In this document: positions 27,071 to 35,967 of the stretch, piece after piece
How the letters are laid out: every line of letters begins with the position of its first letter
Position numbering within the stretch: the first letter of the stretch is position 1
From: Pseudomonas putida
GTDB lineage: Bacteria; Pseudomonadota; Gammaproteobacteria; Pseudomonadales; Pseudomonadaceae
Assembly (NCBI RefSeq): GCF_016406145.1
Contig: NZ_CP066306.1
Span: 2,294,001-2,358,000 of the forward strand
Direction of reading: 5' to 3'
DNA: 64,000 nt
Made by a program: the position numbers and the translations under genes
Notes under the pieces: model-generated
What the model was told of the DNA's origin: nothing
The model's input: only the letters and a program-made list of their open reading frames with translations
Database searches by the model: none

Positions 27071-28149
27071 ACGGCCGGCTGCTGGCTGCCGGGTTGATGG
27101 CCCTGGCGCTGCTGCAGGGTTGCGCCGGGCGTCGCGAGGAAGAGCCCGAGGCCGACCCCGCCAAGGTGCGTGCCCAACTGGTGCGCTTGTTGCCTGCCCA
27201 GGCCAGGGACCGCGAGGGCTGGGCCAAGGATATCCAGGTGGCGTTCGAAGCCCAGCGTATCGCCCCGAGCAAGAGCAACCTGTGTGCGGTGCTGGCGGTG
27301 ACCGAGCAGGAATCGACCTTCAATGCCGACCCGCAGGTCCCTAACCTTGGGCGCATTGCCCGTGCCGAGGTCGACCGCCGCGCGGCGAGCCTGCATATCC
27401 CGCGGTTGCTGGTGGACGGTGCACTGAATACGGCTTCGGGCAATGGCCAGACGTATCAGCAGCGGCTGCTTGCGGTGCGCAGTGAGAAGCAGCTGAGTGC
27501 GCTGTACGACGAGTTCATCACCGGCCTGCCGTTGGGCCGGACCTTGCTGGGCGGGCTGAACCCGGTGCACACCGGTGGGCCGATGCAGGTCAGCGTCGAG
27601 TTTGCCGAGCAGCATGCCAAGGACTACCCCTACACGTACGACGGCACCATTCGTCAGGAGGTCTTCAGCCGTCGAGGCGGCATGTATTTCGGTATTGGCC
27701 ATTTGCTGGGTTACCCCGCGCACTATGAGCGCCAGCTCTATCGCTTCGCCGACTTCAACGCGGGCTGGTACGCCAGCCGTAATGCCGCGTTTCAGGCTGC
27801 CCTGAGCAAAGTGACGGGCGTGCCCTTGGCCCTGGATGGTGACCTGATCGCCCCCGGCGCGATCATGCCTGGCAGTACCGAGCAGGCGGCGCGCAAGCTG
27901 GGTGTGAAGCTGGGGCTGCGTAACCCGCAGATCCGCAGCCAGCTGGAACTGGGTGACAGCCTGGCGTTCGAGGACAGCAAACTGTACAGCGGGGTGTTCG
28001 CCCTGGCTGACGCAGCCGCAGGCAAGCCGGTGCCGCGCGCCCGGTTGCCGGGGATCGAACTGAAAAGCCCGAAGATCACCCGCAAGCTGACCACGGCGTG
28101 GTTTGCGGGGAGGGTGGATGAGCGGTATCAGCGGTGCATGAAACGCTAG
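27067..28149 (+). CDS. DUF1615 lipoprotein
   Basis: This protein is about 360 residues. Using CTG 27067 as start gives a proper lipoprotein signal (LNGRLLAAGLMALALLQGC, lipobox LLQGC with the lipidated Cys at residue 19). The later ATG at 27097 would leave only eight residues before that cysteine. The body matches DUF1615, with TEQESTFNADPQVPNLGR resembling a lytic-transglycosylase-like catalytic region near residue 85. It is anchored in the envelope and its role is not established. The start overlaps the stop of the cysteine hydrolase. It ends at a perfect hairpin. Confidence 0.82.
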   Translation: MNGRLLAAGLMALALLQGCAGRREEEPEADPAKVRAQLVRLLPAQARDREGWAKDIQVAFEAQRIAPSKSNLCAVLAVTEQESTFNADPQVPNLGRIARAEVDRRAASLHIPRLLVDGALNTASGNGQTYQQRLLAVRSEKQLSALYDEFITGLPLGRTLLGGLNPVHTGGPMQVSVEFAEQHAKDYPYTYDGTIRQEVFSRRGGMYFGIGHLLGYPAHYERQLYRFADFNAGWYASRNAAFQAALSKVTGVPLALDGDLIAPGAIMPGSTEQAARKLGVKLGLRNPQIRSQLELGDSLAFEDSKLYSGVFALADAAAGKPVPRARLPGIELKSPKITRKLTTAWFAGRVDERYQRCMKR

Positions 28150-28164
28150 GGCTGTCTGCCCTGG

Positions 28165-28192
28165 CCCGATCGCCGGCAAGCCGGCGATCGGG
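28165..28192. terminator. Perfect 13-bp hairpin shared by convergent genes
   Basis: Bases 28165-28177 and 28180-28192 are perfectly complementary around a two-base loop. The site lies 15 bases after the DUF1615 stop and 15 bases from the end of fpvF on the other strand, so it can serve both. Confidence 0.6.
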
Positions 28193-28207
28193 CAGGTACA
28201 GGCTGCA

Positions 28208-29077
28208 TCACCCTTTGCTCAGCGCCCCGACCACCTGATCGACACTGGCCTTGAGCCCGGCCAAGGCGTCTTGCGGGTCACTTTCCACCACGAGCAACGT
28301 GGCCCCCGAGGCCTTGATCACCTCGGCCACTGCCGCATCCGGCTGCCGATGGTCCAGCACCAGCGCCACATCCTGGCTCTTGAGGTTTTCGCCCAGTGCC
28401 TTGAGCGCGGCTTCGTCCCACTTGCCCTCGGCCGGCAGTGCCTGTTCCACCACATCCAGGTTCAAGCCGCTGGCCAGGTAGCCCAGGCGCTCGGACAGGC
28501 TGACCACGCTGAGGTTATCGACCTCGGCAAGCTTCGTCTGGCTGCTGGCGGTCAATTCCAGCAACTGGCGCTTGAGCCCCGCCAGGTTGCCCTGGATCTT
28601 CGCTTTGTCGGCGGGCGCCAGGCGTTCCAGGTCGTTGGCCAGCACGTCGGCCATGCGCCCAAGGTTGGTCGGGTTCAGCCAGGGGTAGGCGCTGTAGGCG
28701 TCGTCGCCACTGACCGCGATGCCCGGCAGGGCACCGTCCACCGGCCGCGCTGCATCGATTTCGACGATGCGGATATTGCTGCGCCGGGCCATGGGGTACA
28801 GCGGGTCGTCACGCCAGATTGAGCGCAGGCCGATCACCGCATCGGCCTGCTGCGCCGCTTTGGCAAGGCTCGCTCCGCCACGGCTGCTGAAGTAAGAAGG
28901 CTGGCGGCTGGCTGGCAGGTTGGCCGGCGCGGCGCGCTTGAGCTGCACGGCGGTACCGTCGAGCAAGGCAGCGGCCAGGCTGTGGGTCACCGGCAGGGTG
29001 GTCAGCACTTCAGTGGCGAGGGCGAGCGAAGGCAGGCCGGTGAGGGCCAGCGCCAGGGTGAGCTGTTTCAGGTTCAT
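28208..29077 (-). CDS. fpvF: FpvF-like periplasmic substrate-binding protein
   Basis: This 289-residue protein has a signal peptide (cleavage near ALAT, residue 22) and is a divergent member of the zinc/manganese-type binding proteins, with VTHSLAAALLDG and LVLDHRQPDAAVAEVI. It lacks the His-rich loop of ZnuA. It is the last gene of the fpv operon, and its start overlaps the fpvE stop by 4 bases. In P. aeruginosa, FpvC and FpvF together deliver pyoverdine-derived iron to the FpvDE importer. Confidence 0.82.
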   Translation of the reverse strand: MNLKQLTLALALTGLPSLALATEVLTTLPVTHSLAAALLDGTAVQLKRAAPANLPASRQPSYFSSRGGASLAKAAQQADAVIGLRSIWRDDPLYPMARRSNIRIVEIDAARPVDGALPGIAVSGDDAYSAYPWLNPTNLGRMADVLANDLERLAPADKAKIQGNLAGLKRQLLELTASSQTKLAEVDNLSVVSLSERLGYLASGLNLDVVEQALPAEGKWDEAALKALGENLKSQDVALVLDHRQPDAAVAEVIKASGATLLVVESDPQDALAGLKASVDQVVGALSKG

Positions 29078-29973
29078 GCCGGGTTTCCTTGCAGGCGTGG
29101 GACGAGGGCGCGGGCCAGGGCCGCGAGGGCGAAGCAGAGGCCGGCAACCAGGATGATCGCGGCACCCGACGGTATCGGCAGGTCGAAGACGATTGGCATC
29201 AGGATGCCCAGCAGCGTGCTCAGGGTGGCGATCAGTACCGAGATGAAGAAAAACCCTTTGAGCGACTGGCTGACCAGGCGCGCGGCAGCGGCCGGAATCA
29301 CCAGCAGCGCACCGACCAGGATTGCCCCGATCACCTTCACCGACGCCACCGTTACCAGCGTCACCAGCACCACGAACAGGTAGTCCAGGGTCTTCACTGC
29401 TACCCCGCGTACGGCGGCCAGCTGTGGGTTGAAGCTGGCCAGGATGATGCGGTTGTACAGCGGCAGGGCCAGCGCCAGCACCAGGGCAGCGACGATGCCC
29501 AGCACCACCAGGTCCTGCGCGCTGACCGTCAGTACCGAGCCGAACAGCACGTTTTCGAGGATGTGCACGTTGATCTTGCCGGCCAGCATCAGCAGCAGGC
29601 TTGCCCCGAGTGCCAGCGACACCGAAAGGAACACCCCGATCAGCGTGTCCGGCGACAGCCCGGTGCGGTTGCGCAGGAAGTTGAGCAGGATGCCGAACAG
29701 CAGGCAGTAGCCGAACAGGCTGCCGTAAGGCCCGGTGTAGGGTTCACCGAGCAGGATGCCGATGGCCACCCCGGTCAGGGCGGCATGCCCGACCGCTTCG
29801 GAGAAGAAGGCAAAGCGCTTGACCACCACCAGGGTGCCCAGGCCGCCCAGTACCGGGCCGATCATCAGGCCGGCGAGCAGTGCGTTGATCACGAAACCGT
29901 AGGCCAGTGCCTCGGGCAGGTAGCCAGCGCCGGCCCATTCCTGGACCAGTTGGCGGAATGCTTCATAGCTCAT
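29074..29973 (-). CDS. fpvE: FpvE-like ABC transporter permease
   Basis: This 299-residue inner-membrane permease of the ZnuB/TroC family has about eight or nine transmembrane helices, with VVVKRFAFFSEAVGHAALTGVAIG as the conserved coupling segment. It would form the channel of the iron importer with FpvD. The start at 29973 overlaps the fpvD stop and begins MSYEAFRQLVQEW. Confidence 0.88.
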   Translation of the reverse strand: MSYEAFRQLVQEWAGAGYLPEALAYGFVINALLAGLMIGPVLGGLGTLVVVKRFAFFSEAVGHAALTGVAIGILLGEPYTGPYGSLFGYCLLFGILLNFLRNRTGLSPDTLIGVFLSVSLALGASLLLMLAGKINVHILENVLFGSVLTVSAQDLVVLGIVAALVLALALPLYNRIILASFNPQLAAVRGVAVKTLDYLFVVLVTLVTVASVKVIGAILVGALLVIPAAAARLVSQSLKGFFFISVLIATLSTLLGILMPIVFDLPIPSGAAIILVAGLCFALAALARALVPRLQGNPA

Positions 29974-30719
29974 CAGGTGCGACCCTCGCTGCGCGGGTGT
30001 ACGGAGAACAGGCTCAGCAGGCGTTCCGGGGTGAGGGCTTGAGCAGGTGGGGCGTCGAACAGTACCTGGCGGCTCAGCCCGGTGACCCGGTCGGCCAAGC
30101 GCAACACTGCTTGCAGGTCGTGTTCGATCCACAGCACGGTGGTGCCGGCCTGGCGCCAGCCGTGCAGCAAGTGCTCGAACACCTGGATGCCGGCTTCATC
30201 GAGCGCCGACATGGGTTCGTCGAGCACCAGCAACTGCGGCTCGGGGATCAAACCCTGGGCCAGCAGCACGCGCTGGCGTTCGCCACCCGATAACGCGCCC
30301 ATGCGCCGCTTGCGTTTGTCGAGCATGCCTACCTGCGCCAGCGCTGCGTCGATTGCCGGTTGCACGCGACGCGAAAGGCCGAGAAAGGCCGGGCGGCGTT
30401 GGCACATTGCGGCCATGAAGTCGTCCACGGTCATCGGCAGGCCGCGGTCGAACTCCAGCGCCTGGGGCACGTAACCGATCACCTGGTGCTCGCCCGGCCA
30501 GTGCAGGGTCAGTTGGCCCTGGTGTGGCATCTGCCCGAGCAGGGTCTTGATCAGCGAGCTTTTACCGCCGCCGTTGGGCCCGACGATGGCATGCACGCTG
30601 CCGGCGGCGACGTTGAACCGGACCTGCTCGAGGATGCGCGTGCGGCCGAGCGTCAGGTCGATGCCTGCGAATTCGATGCCGGGCCCGCCGCGCACAACGA
30701 GGTTGGCGGCCGCGGTCAT
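29973..30719 (-). CDS. fpvD: FpvD-like ABC transporter ATPase
   Basis: This 248-residue ATP-binding protein has Walker A GPNGGGKSSLIK at about residues 47-58, signature LSGGERQRV at about 144-152 and Walker B LLVLDEPMSALD at about 164-175. The family is that of zinc/manganese importers. It energises FpvE. Both ends overlap neighbouring genes, which indicates translational coupling throughout. Confidence 0.9.
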   Translation of the reverse strand: MTAAANLVVRGGPGIEFAGIDLTLGRTRILEQVRFNVAAGSVHAIVGPNGGGKSSLIKTLLGQMPHQGQLTLHWPGEHQVIGYVPQALEFDRGLPMTVDDFMAAMCQRRPAFLGLSRRVQPAIDAALAQVGMLDKRKRRMGALSGGERQRVLLAQGLIPEPQLLVLDEPMSALDEAGIQVFEHLLHGWRQAGTTVLWIEHDLQAVLRLADRVTGLSRQVLFDAPPAQALTPERLLSLFSVHPRSEGRT

Positions 30720-31618
30720 GCGCGGTTCTCCTGAATGGCGCGGACCACGGTGTCGAGGTTGCGCTTCATCTCTACTTCGTATTTGTCCTTGGTGTATTCA
30801 CCGTAGGAAATGTGCGTCAGCGGATACAGGCGCACACCGGACTCACGCTGGATGGTCTCGACATAGGCCGACGGGAAGTCCATTTCCGAGAAGATCACCT
30901 TGACGTCCAGCGCCTTGAGCTGGTCGATGGTTTTCTTCAGCTGTGCCGGGCTCGGTTCGATGCCGTGGGCCGGCTCCACCACTGCCGTGACCTCCAGGCC
31001 GAAATCACGCACCAGGTAGTCGTAGGCTGCATGAATGGTGGCCACACGGAAGTTGGCGCCGGGCGCTTCGGTGACCTTGGCCAGCGCCTCGGCGCGCAAG
31101 CCGCGCAGGCGCTTGGCATAGGCGCGGGCATTCTGGGTGTAGAACCTGGCGTTGTCCGGGTCGAGCTTGCCCAGTTCACGGGCGATGTTGTTGACCTGGG
31201 CAATGGTGGTGCTGATGGACAGGAAGGTGTGCGGGTTGACCACTTTGCCGGCACCGCGGGCGGCGATGCCGGTGGCCGCCAGCAGCGGCACGTTCTGGTT
31301 GGCTTCGATGGTCTTGATGTCGGGCTTCTCACTGGCGGCGATCATGCGGTCGGCGAAATCGTCATGGCCGACGCCGTTGAGCACCACCACGTCCAGGCTG
31401 CCGATACGCTTGATGTCCTCGGCGCGTGGCTCGTAGGCGTGCGGGTTGAAGCCTGCGGGAATCAGCGGCACCACTTCGGCCTTGTCGCCGACGATATTGC
31501 TCACATAGCTGTAGTACGGATGCAGGGTAATGCCGATGCGCAAGGGCTTGCCGGTGTCGGCCAGGGCCAGGGCCGGTAACGCGAGGGCCAGGAGCAGGGT
31601 GAGGGCGGAGCGCAACAT
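30716..31618 (-). CDS. fpvC: FpvC-like periplasmic metal-binding protein
   Basis: This 300-residue binding protein of the ZnuA/TroA family has a signal peptide (cleavage near ALAD, residue 21), the metal-site histidines in FNPHAYEPRAEDI and NPHTFLSIST, and a third ligand in TIHAAYDYLV. A Glu in IFSEMDFPSAYVETI completes the site. In the P. aeruginosa system FpvC binds iron released from pyoverdine by the reductase. It lies 17 bases after fpvK. Confidence 0.87.
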   Translation of the reverse strand: MLRSALTLLLALALPALALADTGKPLRIGITLHPYYSYVSNIVGDKAEVVPLIPAGFNPHAYEPRAEDIKRIGSLDVVVLNGVGHDDFADRMIAASEKPDIKTIEANQNVPLLAATGIAARGAGKVVNPHTFLSISTTIAQVNNIARELGKLDPDNARFYTQNARAYAKRLRGLRAEALAKVTEAPGANFRVATIHAAYDYLVRDFGLEVTAVVEPAHGIEPSPAQLKKTIDQLKALDVKVIFSEMDFPSAYVETIQRESGVRLYPLTHISYGEYTKDKYEVEMKRNLDTVVRAIQENRA

Positions 31619-31635
31619 GGGGGAATTCCTTGGGT

Positions 31636-32220
31636 TCAGTGACGGTGTTCGCGGGTGACCCCAGCGTCGTAATGGCTGACCACTTGCTGCCAGCCAGCGG
31701 CGATCAGGGTTGCCTGGCCAAGGTCTTGCGGTACCACGGCGGCGCTGTCGCGGCGCAGCCAGACGTCAGGCTGGCCGCTGCGCTCGTGCGGCACGATCAG
31801 CAAAAAGCTGCCGGCGACCTGCGGGGCCTGGCTGCGACCCAGATAGGCGCCAGCCTCCAGCCACTGCCATTGGTGGCTGCCACGGCTCTGGCTGCCGGCA
31901 TCTACCACGAACGGTGGCAAGCCTTCCTCGGCCAACGACACCACACTGGGTACGGCGGCGGTTTCTTCGCGCAGCAGCTGGATCTCGTCGAATGCGACGC
32001 GAAGGTCGGTATAGACGCCTTGTTCGGCGGGCGTCAGGTCGCGGCGGGCGTCGATCTGGTGGCTGGCGATGGCCTGCTCGTCTTCGCGTTCACCGCGCAG
32101 CAGCACCACGCAGGCCGCGACGATGACGATCAGCAGGCTGACCAGCAGCACGTAGAGGGTTTCGTGCCCGGCGCCGGCGGGGCGCACCACCTGGGTGCGG
32201 CTCAGGGTAGGGCCGCTCAT
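31636..32220 (-). CDS. fpvK: FpvK-like inner-membrane protein
   Basis: This 194-residue protein has a single transmembrane helix near residues 24-42 (LYVLLVSLLIVIVAACVVLL) and a soluble periplasmic C-terminal domain. It corresponds by position, size and topology to FpvK (PA2406-like), an inner-membrane partner of the FpvG reductase. The start overlaps the fpvJ stop. Confidence 0.8.
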   Translation of the reverse strand: MSGPTLSRTQVVRPAGAGHETLYVLLVSLLIVIVAACVVLLRGEREDEQAIASHQIDARRDLTPAEQGVYTDLRVAFDEIQLLREETAAVPSVVSLAEEGLPPFVVDAGSQSRGSHQWQWLEAGAYLGRSQAPQVAGSFLLIVPHERSGQPDVWLRRDSAAVVPQDLGQATLIAAGWQQVVSHYDAGVTREHRH

Positions 32221-32537
32221 GGTTGCGCGATGTCGGCGTAGTCGACTTCCACCACGTGGCCGGGGCCGGCATCGAACAGCACGTAGAACTCGCCATCGGG
32301 GCGCTTGAAGGTAAGCGTCGAGTCATCGCCGAGCTTGCCGCCGACCAGTACTTGCTCGTCGTAGCCGATCACGTCCAGGGTCACGCCCGGGGCGCCGCTG
32401 CCGTCCGAGAAGCCACCGGTGCACTTGACCTGGCCGCCATCGAGCTCTTCGCACTCGCACATCGGGTTGTGGGCCAGGGCCGGGCCTGCGGCCAGCACCA
32501 GCAGGGGCAGGGCGAGCCTGCGCATCATGTGCTTCAT
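32217..32537 (-). CDS. fpvJ: FpvJ-like small periplasmic protein
   Basis: This 106-residue protein has a signal peptide (MKHMMRRLALPLLVLAAGPALA). The mature N terminus carries a Cys pair (HNPMCECEELDGGQVKC). By order and size it matches FpvJ, an accessory of the pyoverdine-iron reduction complex. ATG at 32537 overlaps the fpvH stop, which decides the start. Confidence 0.82.
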   Translation of the reverse strand: MKHMMRRLALPLLVLAAGPALAHNPMCECEELDGGQVKCTGGFSDGSGAPGVTLDVIGYDEQVLVGGKLGDDSTLTFKRPDGEFYVLFDAGPGHVVEVDYADIAQP

Positions 32538-33073
32538 TTCTTGCCTCCTTGTTTTTCGAGCCAGGCCACGGTGGCTGGCGAAGCCTTGCTCAGCGGTACC
32601 GATGCCTGGTGCATGCTGCCGTCCCAGCCTTCGAGGGTGATCCAGATCTGCGCGTCGGGCTTGGTGCGCGCAGGGATCGGCAGGTTGGTCACCATGCGGT
32701 ACGGCGCGCCGAAGAAGATGGTGCCGGCGGCGCGCAGGCTGCGGGGTTTGCCGATGCGCAGGTACACCGCTTTGACGTCGTTGATGCAGGCTTTGCAAAG
32801 CGCGGCGTTGAAGGGCTTGAAGTAGCCCGCCGGGCCGTCGGCGCGGGGGGCTTCACTGCGCAGCTCGGCCAGGTTCAGGCTGTAAGGGCCAACCTGGATA
32901 TCGCTGATCTGGTTCACGCCCAGCCCGGCATCGCCGCGAAACAGCTTGGCGTCGGCGAAATACTTGGGCATGAAGCCCAGCGGGATGAGGATCAACAGAA
33001 TGTTCAAGTGAAAGCGCCACTTCAGCCACCATTGCTTGAATGGGCGGGTGGGCAGGGCCTGGGCCTGGCTCAT
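32534..33073 (-). CDS. fpvH: FpvH-like membrane protein
   Basis: This 179-residue protein has one N-terminal transmembrane helix (residues about 18-36, FHLNILLILIPLGFMPKYF) and a periplasmic domain holding a Cys pair (ALCKACINDVKAVYLRIG). It matches FpvH (PA2404-like), which assists FpvG. The start overlaps the end of fpvG by 4 bases. Confidence 0.82.
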   Translation of the reverse strand: MSQAQALPTRPFKQWWLKWRFHLNILLILIPLGFMPKYFADAKLFRGDAGLGVNQISDIQVGPYSLNLAELRSEAPRADGPAGYFKPFNAALCKACINDVKAVYLRIGKPRSLRAAGTIFFGAPYRMVTNLPIPARTKPDAQIWITLEGWDGSMHQASVPLSKASPATVAWLEKQGGKK

Positions 33074-34263
33074 GTGCGGATCTCCACGGGGGTGTCGCTG
33101 GCGGTGGCGCGGGGCGCACGCTCGCTGCGCTTGAGGGCGGCGGCAGTCGCCTGGGCGGTCCGCTTGGTCCAGATCAACAGGCCGCTGAACACCATCAGCG
33201 TCAGCACCAGGCCGAAGAAGAACCAGATCAGTTTGACCGGCAGGCCGCCAAAGTCGCCGGTGTGCAGTGGGCGCATGGATTCGGTGACGAACTCCAGGGC
33301 GGAGCGGTCGCTGATCAGGAACTGGCTGTCGACGTTACGCGTGTAGGGGTTGATGTTGGCACTCTGGAACATCAGCGGGTACCAGCCCGGGCCATTGAGG
33401 GTGATATGGCTGTAGGCCGTGGCGGGCAGCGAGATGGCGTTGATTTCAAGGCCCGGGATGGCCAGGCCGGCGATACGCGCCGCTTCGTCCAGGTCGATGC
33501 GCGGGGCAGGGCTGCCATCGGCGGTTTGCGGTACATCTTCCCGGGCGATCACAGGTGTGATCGGTTGGCTGGAGATCGTGATGTGGTTATCGAACAGGAT
33601 CGCCTGGATCAGGAACCAGGTACCGGTGATGGCGATGACCGCGATGAACCAGATCGACCAGACCCCGGCCAGGCGATGCAGATCGCCCCAGAAAATGCGC
33701 GAGCCATGGCCGGTGCGGATGGGCTTGAAGAAGCCTTTCCAGAATTTCTTGTACACCACCAGCCCGGTCACCAGCGAAGCGAGCATCGGCAGGCCCAGCA
33801 GCGAGACCAGGTACCAGCCCCAACTGAAACCGTTGGTGAAGGGCACCAGCCACCAGCCATGCAGGGCACGGGTGAACGCTTCGAAGTTGAAGTCCGGGAC
33901 CTTGCCCTGGATGGCCCCGGTGTAGGGGTTGACGTACAGCGTCGGGCTGCTGCCGTCCGGCAGGGTAACCCCGGCGTTGAGGGCAAAGTGCGAACCATCC
34001 GGCTGCCTCAGTGTGCGCACCACCATATCGGGTTCGGCCTTGTGCAGGGCGTCTAGCACCTGCTGAAAGGTCAGGCGTTCGGCGCTGTCGTCGGGCTTGC
34101 TGGCGCGCACATCAGCGTTGGCCAGCCAGACGATTTCCTGGCTGACCACGGCAAGCATGCCGGTGAAGCAGACGATCAGCACGAAGAACCAGATCGGCAG
34201 GGCGAGCCAGCTGTGGACCAGGAACCACAGCTTGGACTTGGATTTTTTGGTTGATTTGGCCAT
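33070..34263 (-). CDS. fpvG: FpvG-like PepSY membrane reductase for ferripyoverdine
   Basis: This 397-residue PepSY-associated transmembrane protein has helices near residues 13-37, 145-170, 198-222 and 345-368. Conserved residues include HSWLALP near the start, ALHGWWLVP and LHRLAGVWSIWF, with histidines placed to bind haem or metal. FpvG reduces iron(III) in pyoverdine at the inner membrane so that the siderophore can be recycled. It heads the eight-gene fpv operon. A Fur-like sequence lies 60-80 bases upstream. Confidence 0.88.
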   Translation of the reverse strand: MAKSTKKSKSKLWFLVHSWLALPIWFFVLIVCFTGMLAVVSQEIVWLANADVRASKPDDSAERLTFQQVLDALHKAEPDMVVRTLRQPDGSHFALNAGVTLPDGSSPTLYVNPYTGAIQGKVPDFNFEAFTRALHGWWLVPFTNGFSWGWYLVSLLGLPMLASLVTGLVVYKKFWKGFFKPIRTGHGSRIFWGDLHRLAGVWSIWFIAVIAITGTWFLIQAILFDNHITISSQPITPVIAREDVPQTADGSPAPRIDLDEAARIAGLAIPGLEINAISLPATAYSHITLNGPGWYPLMFQSANINPYTRNVDSQFLISDRSALEFVTESMRPLHTGDFGGLPVKLIWFFFGLVLTLMVFSGLLIWTKRTAQATAAALKRSERAPRATASDTPVEIRT

Positions 34264-34325
34264 GGGTCGGTCTTCTGAAAATGAGGGTCGAGCATATGCC
34301 CAACCACAGGGGCTGCATCTATAAA

Positions 34326-34344
34326 GACGAATGAGAATGGAAAT
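34326..34344 (-). promoter_or_regulatory. Possible Fur box upstream of the fpv operon
   Basis: The stretch includes AATGAGAAT, a good Fur half-site, with a weaker second half (GGAAAT). It lies about 65 bases upstream of fpvG in an AT-rich region. No close PvdS box was found here, so direct Fur control is the likelier reading. Confidence 0.4.
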
Positions 34345-34432
34345 CCTGCCTATTTAAATGCAACTAAATATTTCAGAAAAGCAAAAGCCGACAGGGCGCG
34401 GGGCGCCGTGTCGGCTTGAAGGCAGCGACGGG

Positions 34433-35767
34433 TCAGGCGCTGGTGAGGGCGACCGACGGTTGCGCTTTGTCATGTTGGCGCGCGAGGTCTTGGTATAGCG
34501 CCCGGCCGATTTCGGCGGCACGCGACGGCAGTACCGACAGCAGAGTGTCGCTCAGGCCATGGCTGCCCTCGCAGAAACCTTGCAGGTAAACCGAAGCTTC
34601 AAGATTCGGGCTGGACAATACCCGGTAGTTGCGATCGACGTTGAAATCCTCAAGGTAACCGGCCAACGGCGCCAGCAGGTCGCGATGCGAGCGGCGCTCG
34701 TAGCCGGTGGCCAAAATGACCGCATCGTAACGGTGGGTCTGATGCTGGTCGGTGGCCAGGTCGCGCAGGGTGAGTTCGATGCCGTCGCGGGTGGCCACAA
34801 CCGCTTCCACCTGGCGACGGCACAGCACGTTGTGGCGCAGCTGATGCGAAACCTTTTGGCGGTAGAGGATGCCGTAGATGCGCTCGATCAGGTCCAGATC
34901 GACCACTGAGTAGTTGGTGTTGTGGTATTCACCCAGCAGCTTGGCGCGCTGCTCGGCCGGCTCGTTGTAGACCAGGTCGGTGTAGTCCGGCGAGAAGATC
35001 TCGTTGACGAACGGGCTGTCGTCCGCAGGCTTGAGTGCCGAACCGCGCAGTATCATGTCGACTTTGACCGACGGGTAGCTGTCATTGAGGTCGATGAATG
35101 CTTCTGCTGCGCTCTGGCCAGAGCCGATTACCGCGATGCGCATCGGTTTGCCTTCGGCGCATGGCAACTTTTGCAGGCTGCTCAGGTACTGGGAGTGGTG
35201 GAAGACGCGCGGGTCGTCCTTGAAGGCGCCGAATTTTTCCGGGATTTTCGGCGTACCGCCCGTGCCGACCACGACCGAACGGGTACGCCGGGTGTATTCA
35301 CGGCCCTGCGCATCTTCAGAAACCAGGCGCAAATGCTCGACACGGCCAGCCTTCACTTCTGGCTCGATGCGCAGCACTTGCTCGCCATAGACGGCTTGAG
35401 TGGCGAAATGTTCGGCGGCCCACCGCAGGTAGTCGTTGTACTCCAGGCGGCAGGGGTAGAAGGTGCCCAGGTTGATGAAATCGGCCAGGCGCTGCTTCTG
35501 GTGCAAGTAGTTGACGAAACTGTAGGGGCTGGTGGGGTTGCGCAGCGAGACCAGATCCTTGAGGAAGGATATCTGCAGCTCGCTCTGGGTCGCCAGCGTT
35601 TCACCATGCCAGCGGTATTGCTTCTGCTTGTCGATGAACAGCGCGTCGAGGGCGCGGCCCTGGCTCTGGGCGAGTTCCTCCAGGGCGATGGCCAAGGCCA
35701 GGTTGGAAGGGCCAAAGCCCACGCCGATCAGATCCTTGATGGTTTCCGGGTTTGAAGACTGGCTCAT
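34433..35767 (-). CDS. pvdA: L-ornithine N5-monooxygenase PvdA
   Basis: This 444-residue flavin- and NADPH-dependent monooxygenase hydroxylates ornithine for the hydroxamate groups of pyoverdine. It has FAD motif GVGFGPSNLALA at about residues 14-25, the substrate-binding QISFLKDLVSLRNPTSPYSFVNYL, the NADPH motif VIGSGQSAAE at about 213-222, and the C-terminal ATGYERR. The length is normal. Start 35767 (MSQSSNPETIKDL) was chosen because upstream codons lack coding character and include the PvdS promoter. Confidence 0.95.
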   Translation of the reverse strand: MSQSSNPETIKDLIGVGFGPSNLALAIALEELAQSQGRALDALFIDKQKQYRWHGETLATQSELQISFLKDLVSLRNPTSPYSFVNYLHQKQRLADFINLGTFYPCRLEYNDYLRWAAEHFATQAVYGEQVLRIEPEVKAGRVEHLRLVSEDAQGREYTRRTRSVVVGTGGTPKIPEKFGAFKDDPRVFHHSQYLSSLQKLPCAEGKPMRIAVIGSGQSAAEAFIDLNDSYPSVKVDMILRGSALKPADDSPFVNEIFSPDYTDLVYNEPAEQRAKLLGEYHNTNYSVVDLDLIERIYGILYRQKVSHQLRHNVLCRRQVEAVVATRDGIELTLRDLATDQHQTHRYDAVILATGYERRSHRDLLAPLAGYLEDFNVDRNYRVLSSPNLEASVYLQGFCEGSHGLSDTLLSVLPSRAAEIGRALYQDLARQHDKAQPSVALTSA

Positions 35768-35840
35768 GGCTGCGATCCCATAATGGTCGAATGTGTGCGC
35801 CCGCCGGTGCTCCGGCGCCTGCGTGAGTACATTGGTTGGA

Positions 35841-35864
35841 ACGAGCCATGTACCCGGGAATTTA
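35841..35864 (-). promoter_or_regulatory. PvdS-dependent promoter of pvdA
   Basis: On the minus strand TAAAT (35864-35860), exactly 16 bases, then CGT (35843-35841) form a perfect match to the iron-starvation box read by sigma PvdS. It lies 74 bases upstream of the pvdA start. Confidence 0.85.
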
Positions 35865-35967
35865 CCTGAGTCATTGCGCACAGCTTGTGCTGCCGGGCTA
35901 AAGAACTGCGCCGCGTGGCCGATAGGCAGGTCAACGCAAGGACCTATTTCAAGGCAGGGACCGGAAC

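Noticed and set aside
28208..34263. A zinc importer (znuABC) reading of the ABC genes
   Set aside because: The ATPase and permease are of the zinc/manganese class, but coupling to FpvG-H-J-K genes, two binding proteins and the pvdA neighbour fit pyoverdine iron much better.
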